Assembly: GCA_013285405.1 (NCBI GenBank)
Contig: CP053446.1
Location: 1,463,985 to 1,527,984 of the forward strand
Source of the DNA: Ignavibacteriota bacterium
GTDB taxonomy: Bacteria; Bacteroidota; Ignavibacteria; Ignavibacteriales; Ignavibacteriaceae
DNA: 64,000 nucleotides
Reading direction: 5' to 3'
The position numbers were made by a program, and so were the translations under genes. Below, piece by piece: positions 46,795 to 57,141 of this stretch (position 1 is its first letter; every line of letters begins with the position of its first letter). Below the pieces are notes generated by a model. It was given only the letters and a program-made list of their open reading frames with translations, had not been told where the DNA came from and ran no database searches.

Positions 46795-47568
46795 TTACTT
46801 TTTCAGAAACATTCCGGCGGTATCTAATTTATAGAAACTTTTGAATTGTTCATATAACTCCGGATGTAAATTCTTAAGTTCCATTGGTCTTTCAAAAAAA
46901 AATTCAGTTGCCACAGCAAAGAATTCTGCAGGATTAGTAGCTCCGTAATTATCAAGTAAGTGATGTTTATGTTGAATGATTTCACTTAATAATTTATTGT
47001 ATTCTTTTGTTAATACCCTTGCCCAAACAATATAAGATGAACGCTTATCAAATTCAGGAATACCCTCGGCAGCTCCTGATTCGTTATCAAGCTGGTGAGC
47101 AAATTCATGAAAAATAAGATTATGACCATCATGAATATCGTTAGTGTCTTTTAAAATCTCGTTCCAAGCTAATACAATTTGTCCACGTGACCAGGATTCA
47201 CCAAGTCTTGCCTGATATCCTTCTATTACTGAACCATCTTCCATTCTCTGATTGAATGGTGCATAATAAGCATCGGGATAAACAAGAATAGTTTTTAAAG
47301 TCGGGTAGATATCATTCTGTCTTCCTAATAGTAAGAGACACGCTTGAGCAGCGATAGTTATTTTAATTTCATCTGTTATTAAAAGACCTTCACAACCTTC
47401 AAATATTTTTTCATTTAGAAAAATTTGTATTAATCCATGAAGTTCTGTTTTCAAATCATCGGAAAGGTAATTATAGAATCTGACATTTCTATTTATTATT
47501 TCTTTCCATTCTGATTTCAACTCTGTTGCACGAAGTTTTTCTCTTTTCCTTTTTCTAAATCCGAACAA
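46795..47568 (-). CDS. mtfA: MtfA-like zinc peptidase (M90)
   Basis: About 257 residues. HEFAH (154-158) plus the conserved TNPAEFFAVATEFFFERP region (~211-228) match the MtfA family: a soluble zinc aminopeptidase/ Mlc-binding protein of E. coli. Other family features are LLITDEIKITIAAQACLLLLG and ILVYPDAYY. The start is TTG at 47568, with AAAGAG seven bases ahead; I find no in-frame ATG nearby. Paired with the site-2 protease gene. No Mlc homologue is visible here, so a target is unknown. Confidence 0.85.
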   Translation of the reverse strand: MFGFRKRKREKLRATELKSEWKEIINRNVRFYNYLSDDLKTELHGLIQIFLNEKIFEGCEGLLITDEIKITIAAQACLLLLGRQNDIYPTLKTILVYPDAYYAPFNQRMEDGSVIEGYQARLGESWSRGQIVLAWNEILKDTNDIHDGHNLIFHEFAHQLDNESGAAEGIPEFDKRSSYIVWARVLTKEYNKLLSEIIQHKHHLLDNYGATNPAEFFAVATEFFFERPMELKNLHPELYEQFKSFYKLDTAGMFLKK

Positions 47569-47791
47569 ATGTTGCTCTTTAATTTTATCGAATATTAATT
47601 ATTTGCTGACTTCAAATTTATTACCAGTCTTTTTTAAAATATTTTTTATTCCAAGCTCTGTTTTAAAAGAATAAATTACTAATAAAGATAAATTGTGCTA
47701 TTTGTTGTCTTGATTAAAAAACTTAGCGATATCATTAAAAGAAAAGCAATAAGAATAACCTGTTTTTTACAAATTTTTATTCGAAATTAAT

Positions 47792-48844
47792 TTAAACCTC
47801 AGCAATACTCTTCAAACCGAAAATTTTAACTTTCATCTCTTTTCCCTTTAACTGGAGTTCGCCAACAAATTCAGAGCGAAGATATTCAGGAAGCTCAATA
47901 TTTTGAAACATATATTCACTAATTAAAAACGTCTGATCATACTTATTACATTCTTCCTGTATTCTTGCAGTTGTGTTAATTACATCACCATGATAAACAA
48001 TTTCTTTTTTTATTGTACCAATCCATGTTACAGAAACAAATCCTGCATGTAAAGCTGCTTTGAATTGTGGATGAACTCCATATTTTTTCATGTACTCGTT
48101 TTTATTCCACTCAATAGCGGTCAGAATATCAAAAAAACAATTAATACATCTGGCGTACTTCACCCCCTGATTAAAAGACCATGTTAAAATAATTTCATCA
48201 CCAATGTATTGATAGATCTCCGCTTTTGACATAAGAATTGCGCCAGTCATATCATGGAAATAGTCAATCAGAAAAGAACTGTATTTTGTATTTCCAATCC
48301 TTTCGGCGATTGCTGTGGATGATTTTAAATCAATAAAAAGAAAAATTTTATTTACTTCCTCAGGAAGATGATATCTGCCGGTAACATATTTTAAAAGATC
48401 GCCAGGTCTGTGAAGTCTTCTTATCTGCAATATTGCAATAGATGCTGTTGAAATTAATGCAATGATCGAGATATCTCTTGGAAAATTTTCCCTGTTGATA
48501 GCACTATAGAGTGATTCACTGATTGGCAGATCTTTTATTAAAAAATTACTCGCTGTATTAATTAATATTTCGTGAAATACAATCACAGCCGAGTAAACTA
48601 TTGTTCTGAACAGGAGTAGAAAGAAATATGGTTTTCGTCTGAATCTATCTAAAAATAAAAATTCTTCACACAAACCAATGGAGGTACCAACTAAAAATCC
48701 AATGAAAAATCCTCTGATCGTTGGTTCAGGAATATCAAGGTTATCTGTGTAATGTATCAGAAATCCGATTATAGTACCGGTTACAGTTCCGATTACGGTG
48801 TAGATTAATACATTAGATAATTTGTAATTCCTGGTTACAAACAT
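47792..48844 (-). CDS. Membrane-bound class III adenylate/guanylate cyclase
   Basis: 350 residues. Four to six membrane helices occupy residues 1-140; the cyclase homology domain covers ~160-345. Both metal-binding aspartates are present: D172 (FLFIDLKSST) and D216 (YIGDEI). The transition-state pair is N290/R294 (DVINTTARI). It would make a cyclic nucleotide from ATP (or GTP) at the membrane. The substrate-specifying residues do not match the mammalian-type pattern, so I do not choose between them. No effector neighbours. Confidence 0.9.
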   Translation of the reverse strand: MFVTRNYKLSNVLIYTVIGTVTGTIIGFLIHYTDNLDIPEPTIRGFFIGFLVGTSIGLCEEFLFLDRFRRKPYFFLLLFRTIVYSAVIVFHEILINTASNFLIKDLPISESLYSAINRENFPRDISIIALISTASIAILQIRRLHRPGDLLKYVTGRYHLPEEVNKIFLFIDLKSSTAIAERIGNTKYSSFLIDYFHDMTGAILMSKAEIYQYIGDEIILTWSFNQGVKYARCINCFFDILTAIEWNKNEYMKKYGVHPQFKAALHAGFVSVTWIGTIKKEIVYHGDVINTTARIQEECNKYDQTFLISEYMFQNIELPEYLRSEFVGELQLKGKEMKVKIFGLKSIAEV

Positions 48845-48971
48845 TTCTTTCTAATTATGATGATTGAAGACAGTACAGAATTAAACTGATAGCGATGGTA
48901 CAAGTTAAAGAAAAGTTTAGGATCGTTGAAAATTTTTTATGATGAACGGAATCAGAAGCAATTTCTGTGAA

Positions 48972-49361
48972 CTACTTTTTAATTTTACCGCTTATTAGTG
49001 GTGCAGAAAGATTATTAATTAAAACTAATACCCACAATCTGCCATCTAACAAATTATAATCAGCGAAAAGTTTCTGCCAGGAATTTCCCATTACGTAATG
49101 CCCGAATAAAAACTCGAAAATTATTGTTATCACAACCCAGAATAATCCGACGCCGAGCAAAGTTTTTGTTTCCTTAACTTTCATCTTTTTTATGAAGAAG
49201 TAAATTATAATAAATTGAACAATGAGAAAGAGTATTGTTCCGATTTGATGTGCAGTCTGTTCGCCGAATTGCGGAAGTAGAACATTAACCCGGAATGTTG
49301 CAACAATAATTGCACTAATTGTAAGTATGAACCAGATGCCGAGTGATTTTATGTAAAGCAA
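48972..49361 (-). CDS. Small four-helix membrane protein
   Basis: About 129 residues, four hydrophobic segments (IWFILTISAIIVATF, GTILFLIVQFIIIYFFI, LFWVVITIIFEFLFG, LWVLVLINNLSA). No ATG near the start: TTG at 49361 is the best candidate, and the N-terminus is uncertain. 17 bases downstream of the SulP carrier gene, likely co-transcribed. Function unknown. Confidence 0.7.
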   Translation of the reverse strand: MLYIKSLGIWFILTISAIIVATFRVNVLLPQFGEQTAHQIGTILFLIVQFIIIYFFIKKMKVKETKTLLGVGLFWVVITIIFEFLFGHYVMGNSWQKLFADYNLLDGRLWVLVLINNLSAPLISGKIKK

Positions 49362-49378
49362 ATTATAAAAGTTTTGAA

Positions 49379-51091
49379 TTATTTATTTCGATCTCTGGCA
49401 ACAGTTGGATAAAAATCTGAAGGTCTTCCAAGTTTTGGTAACCCAAGAATTTCTCTTGTGCGATCAAGAGCATCATCAATATTCCCGTGAACATTCTCTT
49501 CCCCAATCTTTTCAATAAAATCTGCCTGAGCCAAGGCTATTAATGGTTGAGTATGAACACCTGATAAAACCAGATGAGTCCCATGTTTTTTTGTGTCTTT
49601 CAAAAGCTGTTCAAGTGCATGAATTCCTGTTGAATCAATTGCGGGTACATCGCGCATTCTGATTATTATAATCTTTGGTGGATTTTCAATAATTCTCACT
49701 GTATCTCTGAACTTTGAAACCGCACCAAAAAAGAAAGGACCATTAATTTCAAAAACTTCAACGCCATCGGGAACTTTTTTATTCTGTATCGAATTAATAT
49801 CAACTACTTCATCCACATCTTTCAATTCTTTTGTGATAATTCCAACATTGGTGACCATTGCCATCCTTCTCATAAATAAAAATACCGCCAATATCATTCC
49901 TATCTGAATTGCGATTGTCAGATCGAAAATTATTGTGAGAAAAAATGTTGTCAGCAAAACAGCCAGATCACTTTTGGGGTATTTAAAGACTTCAACAAAA
50001 GATCTCCACTCACTCATATTATAAGCAACAACAATTAAAATTGCAGCAAGTGTCGCCATTGGGATAAGTTTTGCCCACGTTCCGAAGAATAACATTATTA
50101 ATAAAAGAACAATTGCATGAATAATTCCAGCGACAGGTGTTCGTCCTCCGTTTTTGATATTCGTTGCAGTTCTTGCAATTGCACCAGTTGCAGGAATTCC
50201 TCCAAACAAAGGAGTTACAATATTTGCAGCACCTTGAGCAACTAATTCCATATTTGAACGATGTCTTCCACCAATCATTCCATCGGCAACTACAGCCGAA
50301 AGTAACGATTCAATTGCAGCAAGTAAAGCAATTGTAGTGGCAGGACTAATCAAATTTCTGATTACTTCAAGATCAAAGTGTGGAAGAGTTGGCGAAGGAA
50401 TTGATGATGGAATTTCTCCAAACCTGCTTCCGATAGTTTCAACAGGTAGATGAAATATTTGAACAAGCAAAGTTGATATAATTATTGCAACTATTGAACC
50501 GGGAATCTTGTGAGTTATTTTTGGAAATATTAAGATTGTGATTAAGGAAATTGCACCAATCAATAGCGACCAGTAATTAATAGAAAATAAATTCTGTGAA
50601 TAAATAATCCACTTCTGAAAAAATTCTGATGGGACTGTTCCTATGTTCAATCCTAAAAAATCATTTATCTGGGATGAAAAAATTATCAGTGCAATTCCAC
50701 TGGTGAATCCAATAACAACAGGATGAGGGATAAATTTTATAATCGAACCAAACCTGGCAAAACCCATAATCACCAGAATTACACCAGCCATTACTGTTGC
50801 AAGTATTAATCCATTCATTCCATATTGCTGAACAATTCCATATACGATTATGATGAAAGCACCGGTTGGTCCGCCAATCTGAACTTTACTGCCTCCGAGA
50901 AAAGAAATTATGAATCCGGCAATGATTGCAGTAATTAATCCTTTTTCAGGAGTGACACCTGAAGCAATTCCAAAAGCAATAGCCAATGGTAAAGCAACAA
51001 TACCTACAATAATTCCAGCGGTTAAATCGGAAGTGAATTGCTTTTTTGAGTAGCCTTTAAGAGTGGTGAATAGTTTTGGTTTAAGTATCAA
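49379..51091 (-). CDS. SulP-family inorganic anion carrier with STAS domain
   Basis: 570 residues with about 12-14 membrane segments and a SulP signature ([21 protein letters not shown] in part, then IGGPTGAFI). The C-terminal ~445-560 is a STAS domain with [15 protein letters not shown]26/SulP carriers move sulfate, bicarbonate or related anions across the inner membrane. The start codon is probably TTG at 51091. The STAS domain suits regulation by interaction, possibly with other signal proteins. Confidence 0.93.
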   Translation of the reverse strand: MILKPKLFTTLKGYSKKQFTSDLTAGIIVGIVALPLAIAFGIASGVTPEKGLITAIIAGFIISFLGGSKVQIGGPTGAFIIIVYGIVQQYGMNGLILATVMAGVILVIMGFARFGSIIKFIPHPVVIGFTSGIALIIFSSQINDFLGLNIGTVPSEFFQKWIIYSQNLFSINYWSLLIGAISLITILIFPKITHKIPGSIVAIIISTLLVQIFHLPVETIGSRFGEIPSSIPSPTLPHFDLEVIRNLISPATTIALLAAIESLLSAVVADGMIGGRHRSNMELVAQGAANIVTPLFGGIPATGAIARTATNIKNGGRTPVAGIIHAIVLLLIMLFFGTWAKLIPMATLAAILIVVAYNMSEWRSFVEVFKYPKSDLAVLLTTFFLTIIFDLTIAIQIGMILAVFLFMRRMAMVTNVGIITKELKDVDEVVDINSIQNKKVPDGVEVFEINGPFFFGAVSKFRDTVRIIENPPKIIIIRMRDVPAIDSTGIHALEQLLKDTKKHGTHLVLSGVHTQPLIALAQADFIEKIGEENVHGNIDDALDRTREILGLPKLGRPSDFYPTVARDRNK

Positions 51092-51245
51092 TAAATAAGC
51101 TAAACCTTAAATAGTTATTAATAATTGAGCAAAGATAATTTGAATTTATTTTCTCATCAATACGTTATTTATTCTTTAACGCGAATTTAGCAGTACACGT
51201 CAATTTTCTTTAAGTTCACAAAAACAAAAAAGGAAAATATTTTTT

Positions 51246-51860
51246 ATGAAATCAGTTCTTATAATTTTATTTGCTATTGTACTTATTGCCGGATGCAGCT
51301 CTTCCAATAAAATTTCAAATAGCTGGAAAAACCCTGAAGCCACGGCAGAATCAATAAAGTTTCAAACAGTTGCTGTTTTTGCGATGGTTAAAAATCCTGA
51401 TATGCGAATGCAAACAGAAGAAACAATCGCCAGTCAAATGCCAAACACTATAGCAGTTCCTGCATACAAGCTTGTTACCAATGAAGAACTTGCTGATATA
51501 AGTGAAGTAAAGAAAAAACTTAGTGAAAGAGGAATTGAGGGCGCACTTGTCCTATCGGTAAGAAATGTTGATCAAAAAACAACTTACTATTCTTCAGGTA
51601 TGTATCCTTCAGCTTATTATAGTTTTGGCGGTTATTACAATTACGCCTGGAATTATATGTACGATCCGTATATGTATTCCAGTTCCAATGTTTATGTGGA
51701 TATTGAAATTCTTATTTATTCATTGAAAGATGATAAGCTTGTCTGGTATGGAGAAAGCACTTCAATTAATCCTGAGAGCATCGAACAAACAATTTCGGAG
51801 CTTGCTGTTGCGGTAAAAAATCAATTGATAACGGATGGATTACTTGATTCAACTCAATAA
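51246..51860 (+). CDS. DUF4136-like lipoprotein
   Basis: 204 residues. The N-terminus has a lipobox (LIAGCSSSNK). A DUF4136-type core follows (SWKNPEATAESIKFQTVAVFA, then YKLVTNEELADISEVKKKL). Residues ~118-150 are Tyr-rich (SGMYPSAYYSFGGYYNYAW in part). Envelope protein of unknown role. The strand and spacing (37 bases) suggest one unit with the methyltransferase. Confidence 0.8.
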   Translation: MKSVLIILFAIVLIAGCSSSNKISNSWKNPEATAESIKFQTVAVFAMVKNPDMRMQTEETIASQMPNTIAVPAYKLVTNEELADISEVKKKLSERGIEGALVLSVRNVDQKTTYYSSGMYPSAYYSFGGYYNYAWNYMYDPYMYSSSNVYVDIEILIYSLKDDKLVWYGESTSINPESIEQTISELAVAVKNQLITDGLLDSTQ

Positions 51861-51897
51861 GAAATGATTGGTCAAATTGCAAAGTGGAGAATCTAAA

Positions 51898-52884
51898 ATG
51901 AATGATATTAAGTCTGCTGAAGATATCCGTGAATTAGCAAATGCTTTCAGGGAGAGCCGGACATTTTTAACAGCATTCGAATTAAAAATATTTACCTCCC
52001 TTGATAAACACTTGATGACTTCTGATGATGTGGCACAAAAATTAAATTCAGATCCGAGAGCAACTGACCGGCTGATGAATGCTTTGTGTGCAATGGGATT
52101 GTTGAAAAAAGTTCACGGAAAATTTTATAACTCAGATTTGTCTGCCAAATATCTTGTGGAGGGCAAACCTGATTTTATGGGGAATATTTATCACGCGAAT
52201 AATCTCTGGAATGACTGGAGCAGTCTTACCGATTCAGTAATTAAAGGAAGTTCACAGCGCAGTATTATAAATAAGTCAGAAAACGATAACTGGGTTGAAT
52301 CATTCATTGGGGCAATGCACTACCGTGGAGTTAATCAGGGAAAAATTCTTGCGATGATGATTGATATTTCCAATGTTAAAAATATGCTTGATGTTGGCGG
52401 TGGTTCAGCAGCTTTTTCTATGGAAATTGTGAAAAAGAATCCCTCTATCAGTGCGGTTGTGCTGGATCTTCCTTACGTTATTCCTTTAACAAAAAAATAT
52501 GTGAGTGGAGCCGGTTTGTCAGATAAATTCAATTTTATTGAAGGCGATTATCTTACAACAGAACTTAAAGACAATTATGATTTGATTCTTCTTTCAGCAA
52601 TAGTTCATATAAATAATTACGATCAAAATAAAATGCTTGTAAAAAAATGCGCTGATGTTTTAAACAAAAACGGTATGATTATAATAAATGATTTTGTTAT
52701 GAATGAAGACAGAACTCAACCGCGACAAAGTGCGTTGTTTGCTTTAAATATGCTCGTTGGAACTGAGAATGGTGATACATATACAGAAAAAGAAATGAGA
52801 GAGTGGTTTGAATCGGCTGGTCTTTCAAAAATCGAAAGAAAAAATACTTCCTTCGGTTCTGATCTGATGATTGCAGTAAAATAA
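51898..52884 (+). CDS. O-methyltransferase with N-terminal winged-helix dimerisation domain
   Basis: 328 residues from the ATG at 51898, which has GTGGAG eight bases upstream. A TTG further up is less likely. Domain 1 (~10-95) is a winged helix (SDDVAQKLNSDPRATDRLM); domain 2 has DVGGGSAAFSMEIV (motif I), VLDLP, and IINDFVMNE at the end. It fits hydroxyneurosporene/caffeate-type O-methyltransferases. Natural substrate not deducible. Presumably co-transcribed with 51246-51860. Confidence 0.88.
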   Translation: MNDIKSAEDIRELANAFRESRTFLTAFELKIFTSLDKHLMTSDDVAQKLNSDPRATDRLMNALCAMGLLKKVHGKFYNSDLSAKYLVEGKPDFMGNIYHANNLWNDWSSLTDSVIKGSSQRSIINKSENDNWVESFIGAMHYRGVNQGKILAMMIDISNVKNMLDVGGGSAAFSMEIVKKNPSISAVVLDLPYVIPLTKKYVSGAGLSDKFNFIEGDYLTTELKDNYDLILLSAIVHINNYDQNKMLVKKCADVLNKNGMIIINDFVMNEDRTQPRQSALFALNMLVGTENGDTYTEKEMREWFESAGLSKIERKNTSFGSDLMIAVK

Positions 52885-53002
52885 AAAGTTTCGTAAAAAC
52901 TATTGGTTTCGAAGCGTTATCAAAATCAACAAATCGTTTCGCTCATATCGTTTATGATAATCATCGGCTTCTTTTTAACCAATCAGAATAAGAGTTGACT
53001 TA

Positions 53003-53353
53003 TTACTTTTTATTATAGAAACTAACTCCTTCTTTTTTCAGTTTTTCGATCCACATATCCTCCAGAGTTAACAGCTCTTTATCTATTTCCTGTTCTGTTT
53101 CATCTTTTAATTCAAGCTTATCAATTACTTTTACTTTAAAATTTTTCTCACCGAGTCTTTTGTAATCATCAATCAACTGTTGAAACGGAAAACTTCCCAT
53201 CTTTAAAGTGAATTCAAATCTTCTTAATACAGCAGGAAGATCTTTACTTGTACCAATAAACATATTATTATCAACAACATTATGAACTGCAAAAATTCCC
53301 GCAGGTTGTTTCTTCAATTTATAATCTTCTTTAATTTGTTTTTTGTTTATCAT
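53003..53353 (-). CDS. GIY-YIG-like protein with Phe replacing both Tyr
   Basis: 116 residues. The pattern GIF-x10-FIG (GIFAVHNVVDNNMFIG) aligns to GIY-YIG, with Arg (VLRRFEF) and Glu (LLTLEDMWIEKL) at the expected spacing. Both catalytic tyrosines appear as Phe. Similar small proteins in Bacteroidota are annotated GIY-YIG nucleases; activity here is uncertain. Its ATG overlaps the preceding stop (ATGA at 53353-53350), so it is translationally coupled to the membrane protein gene. Confidence 0.75.
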   Translation of the reverse strand: MINKKQIKEDYKLKKQPAGIFAVHNVVDNNMFIGTSKDLPAVLRRFEFTLKMGSFPFQQLIDDYKRLGEKNFKVKVIDKLELKDETEQEIDKELLTLEDMWIEKLKKEGVSFYNKK

Positions 53354-54000
53354 TCAGCCATCCTGTTTTTATCAATCCAATATCCCCAAAGAATTATCAG
53401 CCATTGTGCATTACCAACAATTCCAATTGCTTTAACCGAATCTGGTGGTGGACCGAAAAGGTTTGAAATATAAATCAGAATTAAAAAAACGACCAGTCCG
53501 ATCAATGAATAAGTTCCTGTTTTATTTTTAGTCTTTGTGACTTTGTAATAGAGATAAATACCTATTCCGAAAATCAGTCCTTCTAAAATGATCGTTGCAG
53601 TAAAACTGTTCCACAAACCGAGTCCAACTTTTAATTCAGACCCGGGAAATATTGGCAAATCTGGAATGTGAACCAGAAAATCTAAAACCCAATGACTTAC
53701 TACAAATACACCGAGAATGATTGAAGTCTTCGCATTTTTTTTAATTAAAAAATAAATTACTCCGAATATCACTCCCCAAATGATTGCAGCAGCCAGACTG
53801 TGAGTAAAAGGATAGTAATTAAAATTAAGCGGAGTAACGTTAGAAATTCCCGGTTCAATTTTAACTTTTTCAATTCCGAGCAAAAGAAGTATTGGCCATA
53901 GAAGATCAATCCATTGTGCAGCCATAAAGTAAGTTCCAAGAGAAGCAGACTTGCTGAATTTCTTTCCGGCAAATCCAGCACCGAAATGTCCAAGGAACAT
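53350..54000 (-). CDS. Multi-pass membrane protein (metal-dependent hydrolase-like)
   Basis: 216 residues with about five to six membrane helices and His motifs GHFGAGF (4-10), FTHSLAAA and SHWVLDFLVH. This layout is often annotated 'metal-dependent hydrolase' (DUF457-like). The ribosome site TTAAGGAGG lies five bases before ATG. Role unknown. Coupled to the GIY-YIG-like gene by a 4-base overlap. Confidence 0.75.
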   Translation of the reverse strand: MFLGHFGAGFAGKKFSKSASLGTYFMAAQWIDLLWPILLLLGIEKVKIEPGISNVTPLNFNYYPFTHSLAAAIIWGVIFGVIYFLIKKNAKTSIILGVFVVSHWVLDFLVHIPDLPIFPGSELKVGLGLWNSFTATIILEGLIFGIGIYLYYKVTKTKNKTGTYSLIGLVVFLILIYISNLFGPPPDSVKAIGIVGNAQWLIILWGYWIDKNRMAE

Positions 54001-54080
54001 AATTACCTCCTTAAGTAAAAAATTATCGTCGTTTACAAGTGTAACAATTTAAAATAATCGAACTGAATTGACAATCACAA

Positions 54081-54114
54081 AATAAAAAACCGCAGATAAA
54101 TTATTCTGCGGTTT
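54081..54114 (-). terminator. Rho-independent terminator of the peroxiredoxin gene
   Basis: Perfect 10-bp inverted repeat AAACCGCAGA / TCTGCGGTTT, loop of 8, followed on the minus strand by a run of T (AAAAAA on plus, 54084-54089). It lies 25 bases after the peroxiredoxin stop. Confidence 0.88.
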
Positions 54115-54138
54115 ATAAGAAACAATTGAAAATAATTT

Positions 54139-54858
54139 TTACTTTTTCTTTAATACTCTTTTAATTATTTCGTCCTTTGCAACTGGTTTTGTACAGAAGA
54201 ACCAGTCATGGCATTTAACATCCTTATCTTTTCCCTCCATCCTGTCTTTTGCTGTTCCGCACGAACCGGCTGTAGGAACAATCACATCATCACCAGGTCT
54301 CCAATCAGCAGGAGTTGCGACACTAAACTCATCTGCTGTCTGAAGCGCCACCAAAACCCTGTAAAGTTCGTCAAAGTTTCTACCGAGACTTAAAGGATAA
54401 TAGATAATTGTTCTGATAATTCCTTTAGGATCTATGAAGAAGACAGCACGTACTGCTTTAGTTGTACTTTCACCCGGTTGAAGCATTCCATAAGTTTTAG
54501 CAACATTCATTGTAATGTCTTCAATCAATGGAAAAGTTACTTCAACATTCTTCATTCCTTTATATTCAATTTTTTCTTTTATCGTTCTCAACCATGCAAT
54601 GTGACTGTATAACCCATCAACTGAAAGCCCAACAAGCTGGCAGTTTGCTTCGTTGAATTGTTTTTCCATTGTTGCGAAAGTCATAAACTCAGAAGTACAT
54701 ACTGGCGTAAAATCTGCAGGATGACTGAAGAGAATTACCCATTTGCCTGAATAATCTGCGGGGAAGTTTATTTCGCCCTGAGTTGTTACGGCTTTAAATG
54801 CTGGTGCTTTTTCACCTATTCGTGGCATTGATATTAAGTTTTGAGTTGTTTGTTCCAT
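54139..54858 (-). CDS. Peroxiredoxin (archaeal/Prx6-like)
   Basis: 239 residues. Peroxidatic Cys54 in DFTPVCTSEF, with Thr51 and Arg139 region (AVRAVFFIDPKG). The C-terminus carries Cys200, Cys216 and Cys222 (CHDWFFC), as in the archaeal thioredoxin-peroxidase type, where a C-terminal Cys acts in resolution. It reduces hydroperoxides in the cytosol. GGAG precedes ATG. Single gene with a strong terminator. Confidence 0.95.
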   Translation of the reverse strand: MEQTTQNLISMPRIGEKAPAFKAVTTQGEINFPADYSGKWVILFSHPADFTPVCTSEFMTFATMEKQFNEANCQLVGLSVDGLYSHIAWLRTIKEKIEYKGMKNVEVTFPLIEDITMNVAKTYGMLQPGESTTKAVRAVFFIDPKGIIRTIIYYPLSLGRNFDELYRVLVALQTADEFSVATPADWRPGDDVIVPTAGSCGTAKDRMEGKDKDVKCHDWFFCTKPVAKDEIIKRVLKKK

Positions 54859-55075
54859 TGAAATGTCTCCACTGTTAAATTAATGTTTTAAGTTACAGTA
54901 ATATGATGCGTCACAGCAAATTAAGATTCCTTCCAGCAAAATATTGTTAATCAAAATTTTGCAAAACGATCGTCAGTGTCCACTGCTAATTACATCAATA
55001 AATATTCTTTGTTAATTGTTTTTTAATATCTATAATTGCACAACTTCAAACATCTGTTTATCATCATCAAAAATT

Positions 55076-56305
55076 ATGGACCAGGAAAGACGAATTAAAG
55101 AACTTTTACTATTGCAGCGCTCTGCACAAAAGCTAAACTTAATTTTAGATCTTGAAGTTCTTCTTGAAGAAATCGCTAATGATGTGGGAGAAACTTTTGG
55201 TTATCTGCGAACCGGGATTTTATTGAAAGACAACGAATCAAATGAGCTTGAAATTGCTGCTGTTCGTGGCTGGACAAAAAATTATCATATTAAAGGAGAT
55301 CGTTTTAAGATTGGCGAATATGGAATTATTGGGCAAGTTGCCGCAACAAAGAGAACTTACTATGCACCAGATGTTACAATAGATCCATACTACAAAGTGA
55401 GTGAAGAATCCACCCGTTCAGAGGTAGATATTCCTCTTATGATTAATGAGAGATTGATTGGAGTATTTAGCATTCAGCATCATGAGACTAACGCATTTGA
55501 TCAGGCGAGAATTCATTTACTTGAGTCATTAGCCGCTAACATTTCGATTGCAATAGAAAATGCAAGATTGTTCCGCAGCGAGAAACTTGAACGCGAAAGA
55601 ATTTCCAACGAACTGAAAGACGCCCGAAATATTCAGCTTCATCTTTTCCCTCAAAAGTCTCCCGAATTAGCCGGGTTTAATATTAACGGAATATGTCTTC
55701 CCTGTCTTGAAGCAGGAGGGGACTGGTTTGACTACATTTCTCTCGGAGATGGTAGAATCGGAATTGTACTTGCAGATGTTTCAGGAAAAGGTATGGGCGC
55801 TGCATTATTGATGTCTTCAACCAGAAGTATGCTCAGACTTGTAGCAGATAAAGAATCTTCTCCCGGCATAGTTTTGAAACTTGTAAATGAACTGCTGATT
55901 AAGGATTTCCCTACCACAAAATTTGTAACGATAATCTATGCAATTTTGAATCCAAACAATAAAACTCTTGTCATTGCAAATGCCGGACATCTTTCTCCTG
56001 TATTATCTGATGTATCCGGTACAATATTGTTGAATACGAACTCGGGGCTTCCACTTGGCATCAGTGAAAGCATATTCGGTGAGACTGAAATCAAGTTATC
56101 ATCCGGAGATAAATTGCTCTTTTATTCCGATGGTGTAACGGAAGCGATGAACAAATCTGAGGAAGAATTTGGGACAGAAAGACTTATTGAACTTGTGCGG
56201 ATGAAATCATTAACGGTTAATGATGTAATTAATAAAGTAAAAGAATATACAGCCGGTCATCCGCAGAGCGATGATATTACTGTGGTGATGATTGAAGCGG
56301 AATGA
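55076..56305 (+). CDS. GAF-PP2C (RsbU/SpoIIE-type) serine phosphatase
   Basis: 409 residues from ATG 55076. A longer frame from a TTG at 55016 has no support. GAF domain (about 12-165) is followed by a coiled coil and a PP2C_SIG domain (~185-408) with EAGGDWFDYI, LADVSGKGMGAALLMSS, IANAGHLSPVL, LLFYSDGVTEAMN and SDDITVVM. It would dephosphorylate STAS anti-anti-sigma factors in response to a small ligand. A candidate activator for the STAS protein at 27728, 27 kb away. Confidence 0.93.
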   Translation: MDQERRIKELLLLQRSAQKLNLILDLEVLLEEIANDVGETFGYLRTGILLKDNESNELEIAAVRGWTKNYHIKGDRFKIGEYGIIGQVAATKRTYYAPDVTIDPYYKVSEESTRSEVDIPLMINERLIGVFSIQHHETNAFDQARIHLLESLAANISIAIENARLFRSEKLERERISNELKDARNIQLHLFPQKSPELAGFNINGICLPCLEAGGDWFDYISLGDGRIGIVLADVSGKGMGAALLMSSTRSMLRLVADKESSPGIVLKLVNELLIKDFPTTKFVTIIYAILNPNNKTLVIANAGHLSPVLSDVSGTILLNTNSGLPLGISESIFGETEIKLSSGDKLLFYSDGVTEAMNKSEEEFGTERLIELVRMKSLTVNDVINKVKEYTAGHPQSDDITVVMIEAE

Positions 56306-56341
56306 CAATTTACTATTCCACTCTAAATTTTCTGTAAAGAA

Positions 56342-57121
56342 TTAAATTTTAATTCCTTCTGCTAAAATAAAATTATTGTACATATTTATACTGCCATCTT
56401 TCTTCTTAAACTTTTCGATTGATATTAATACTGCCTGCTTCACTTTATCATAGGATGAATAATTGATTGCTTTCTTTGCCGGACCCGAAGAAAGTATTCC
56501 TGTCAAAGCTGTTTGGGTGTCGGGATAATATCGCTGACAAGTCACAGTTAATTTTCTGCCGAACTTAAACCCTGCATTCGAAACAGATGATTCAATTTCT
56601 CCTTCTTTTGATAAATTGAATGGAACAGTATAATTATCCGGCTGATTTGAAAATTTGTTGAAAACTTTAAAGTAAGAAAACGAATCACATTCATCCGGTT
56701 TTCCCCAAACTGAAATAAGTAAGCTCCCCATATTTTTAAGTATGCGATAAACTTTCAGAAATGTTTTATGCAAATCATCAGCATATTGAAAAGAATTATT
56801 TCCGAATACGAAATCGAAAGTATTATTAGCAAATTCAATTGTTTCCATATTGCCATTAATAAAAGTACCCTTGGGTAAACGTTCTTTTGCTGAATCAACT
56901 GCACTCTGCGATAAATCAATCCCGGTTATTTCACATCCAAACCTTGAGGCTAACATTAAAAAAATTCCAGTGCCGCAACCAATATCAATTATAGAATGTT
57001 TTGGATTTAGATTTATTTGCTCAAGAACTTTTTCATAAAGCGGAATGAAAGTATTTTCCTGAACGCTCCAATGCTGTGCTGATGAATCCCACAAATTTTT
57101 ATTATCTTGATGAATTCTCAC
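56342..57121 (-). CDS. Class I SAM-dependent methyltransferase
   Basis: 259 residues. Motif I IIDIGCGTGIFLMLASRFG, acidic loop ITGIDLS, then NMETIEFANNTFDFVFGNNSF. The likely start is GTG at 57121; no ATG is close. DoxX follows the upstream side after 20 bases. UbiE/COQ5-like by fold, substrate unknown. Ends 36 bases from the convergent phosphatase gene. Confidence 0.85.
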   Translation of the reverse strand: MRIHQDNKNLWDSSAQHWSVQENTFIPLYEKVLEQINLNPKHSIIDIGCGTGIFLMLASRFGCEITGIDLSQSAVDSAKERLPKGTFINGNMETIEFANNTFDFVFGNNSFQYADDLHKTFLKVYRILKNMGSLLISVWGKPDECDSFSYFKVFNKFSNQPDNYTVPFNLSKEGEIESSVSNAGFKFGRKLTVTCQRYYPDTQTALTGILSSGPAKKAINYSSYDKVKQAVLISIEKFKKKDGSINMYNNFILAEGIKI

Positions 57122-57141
57122 AATTTTCTGACAACTGATTC

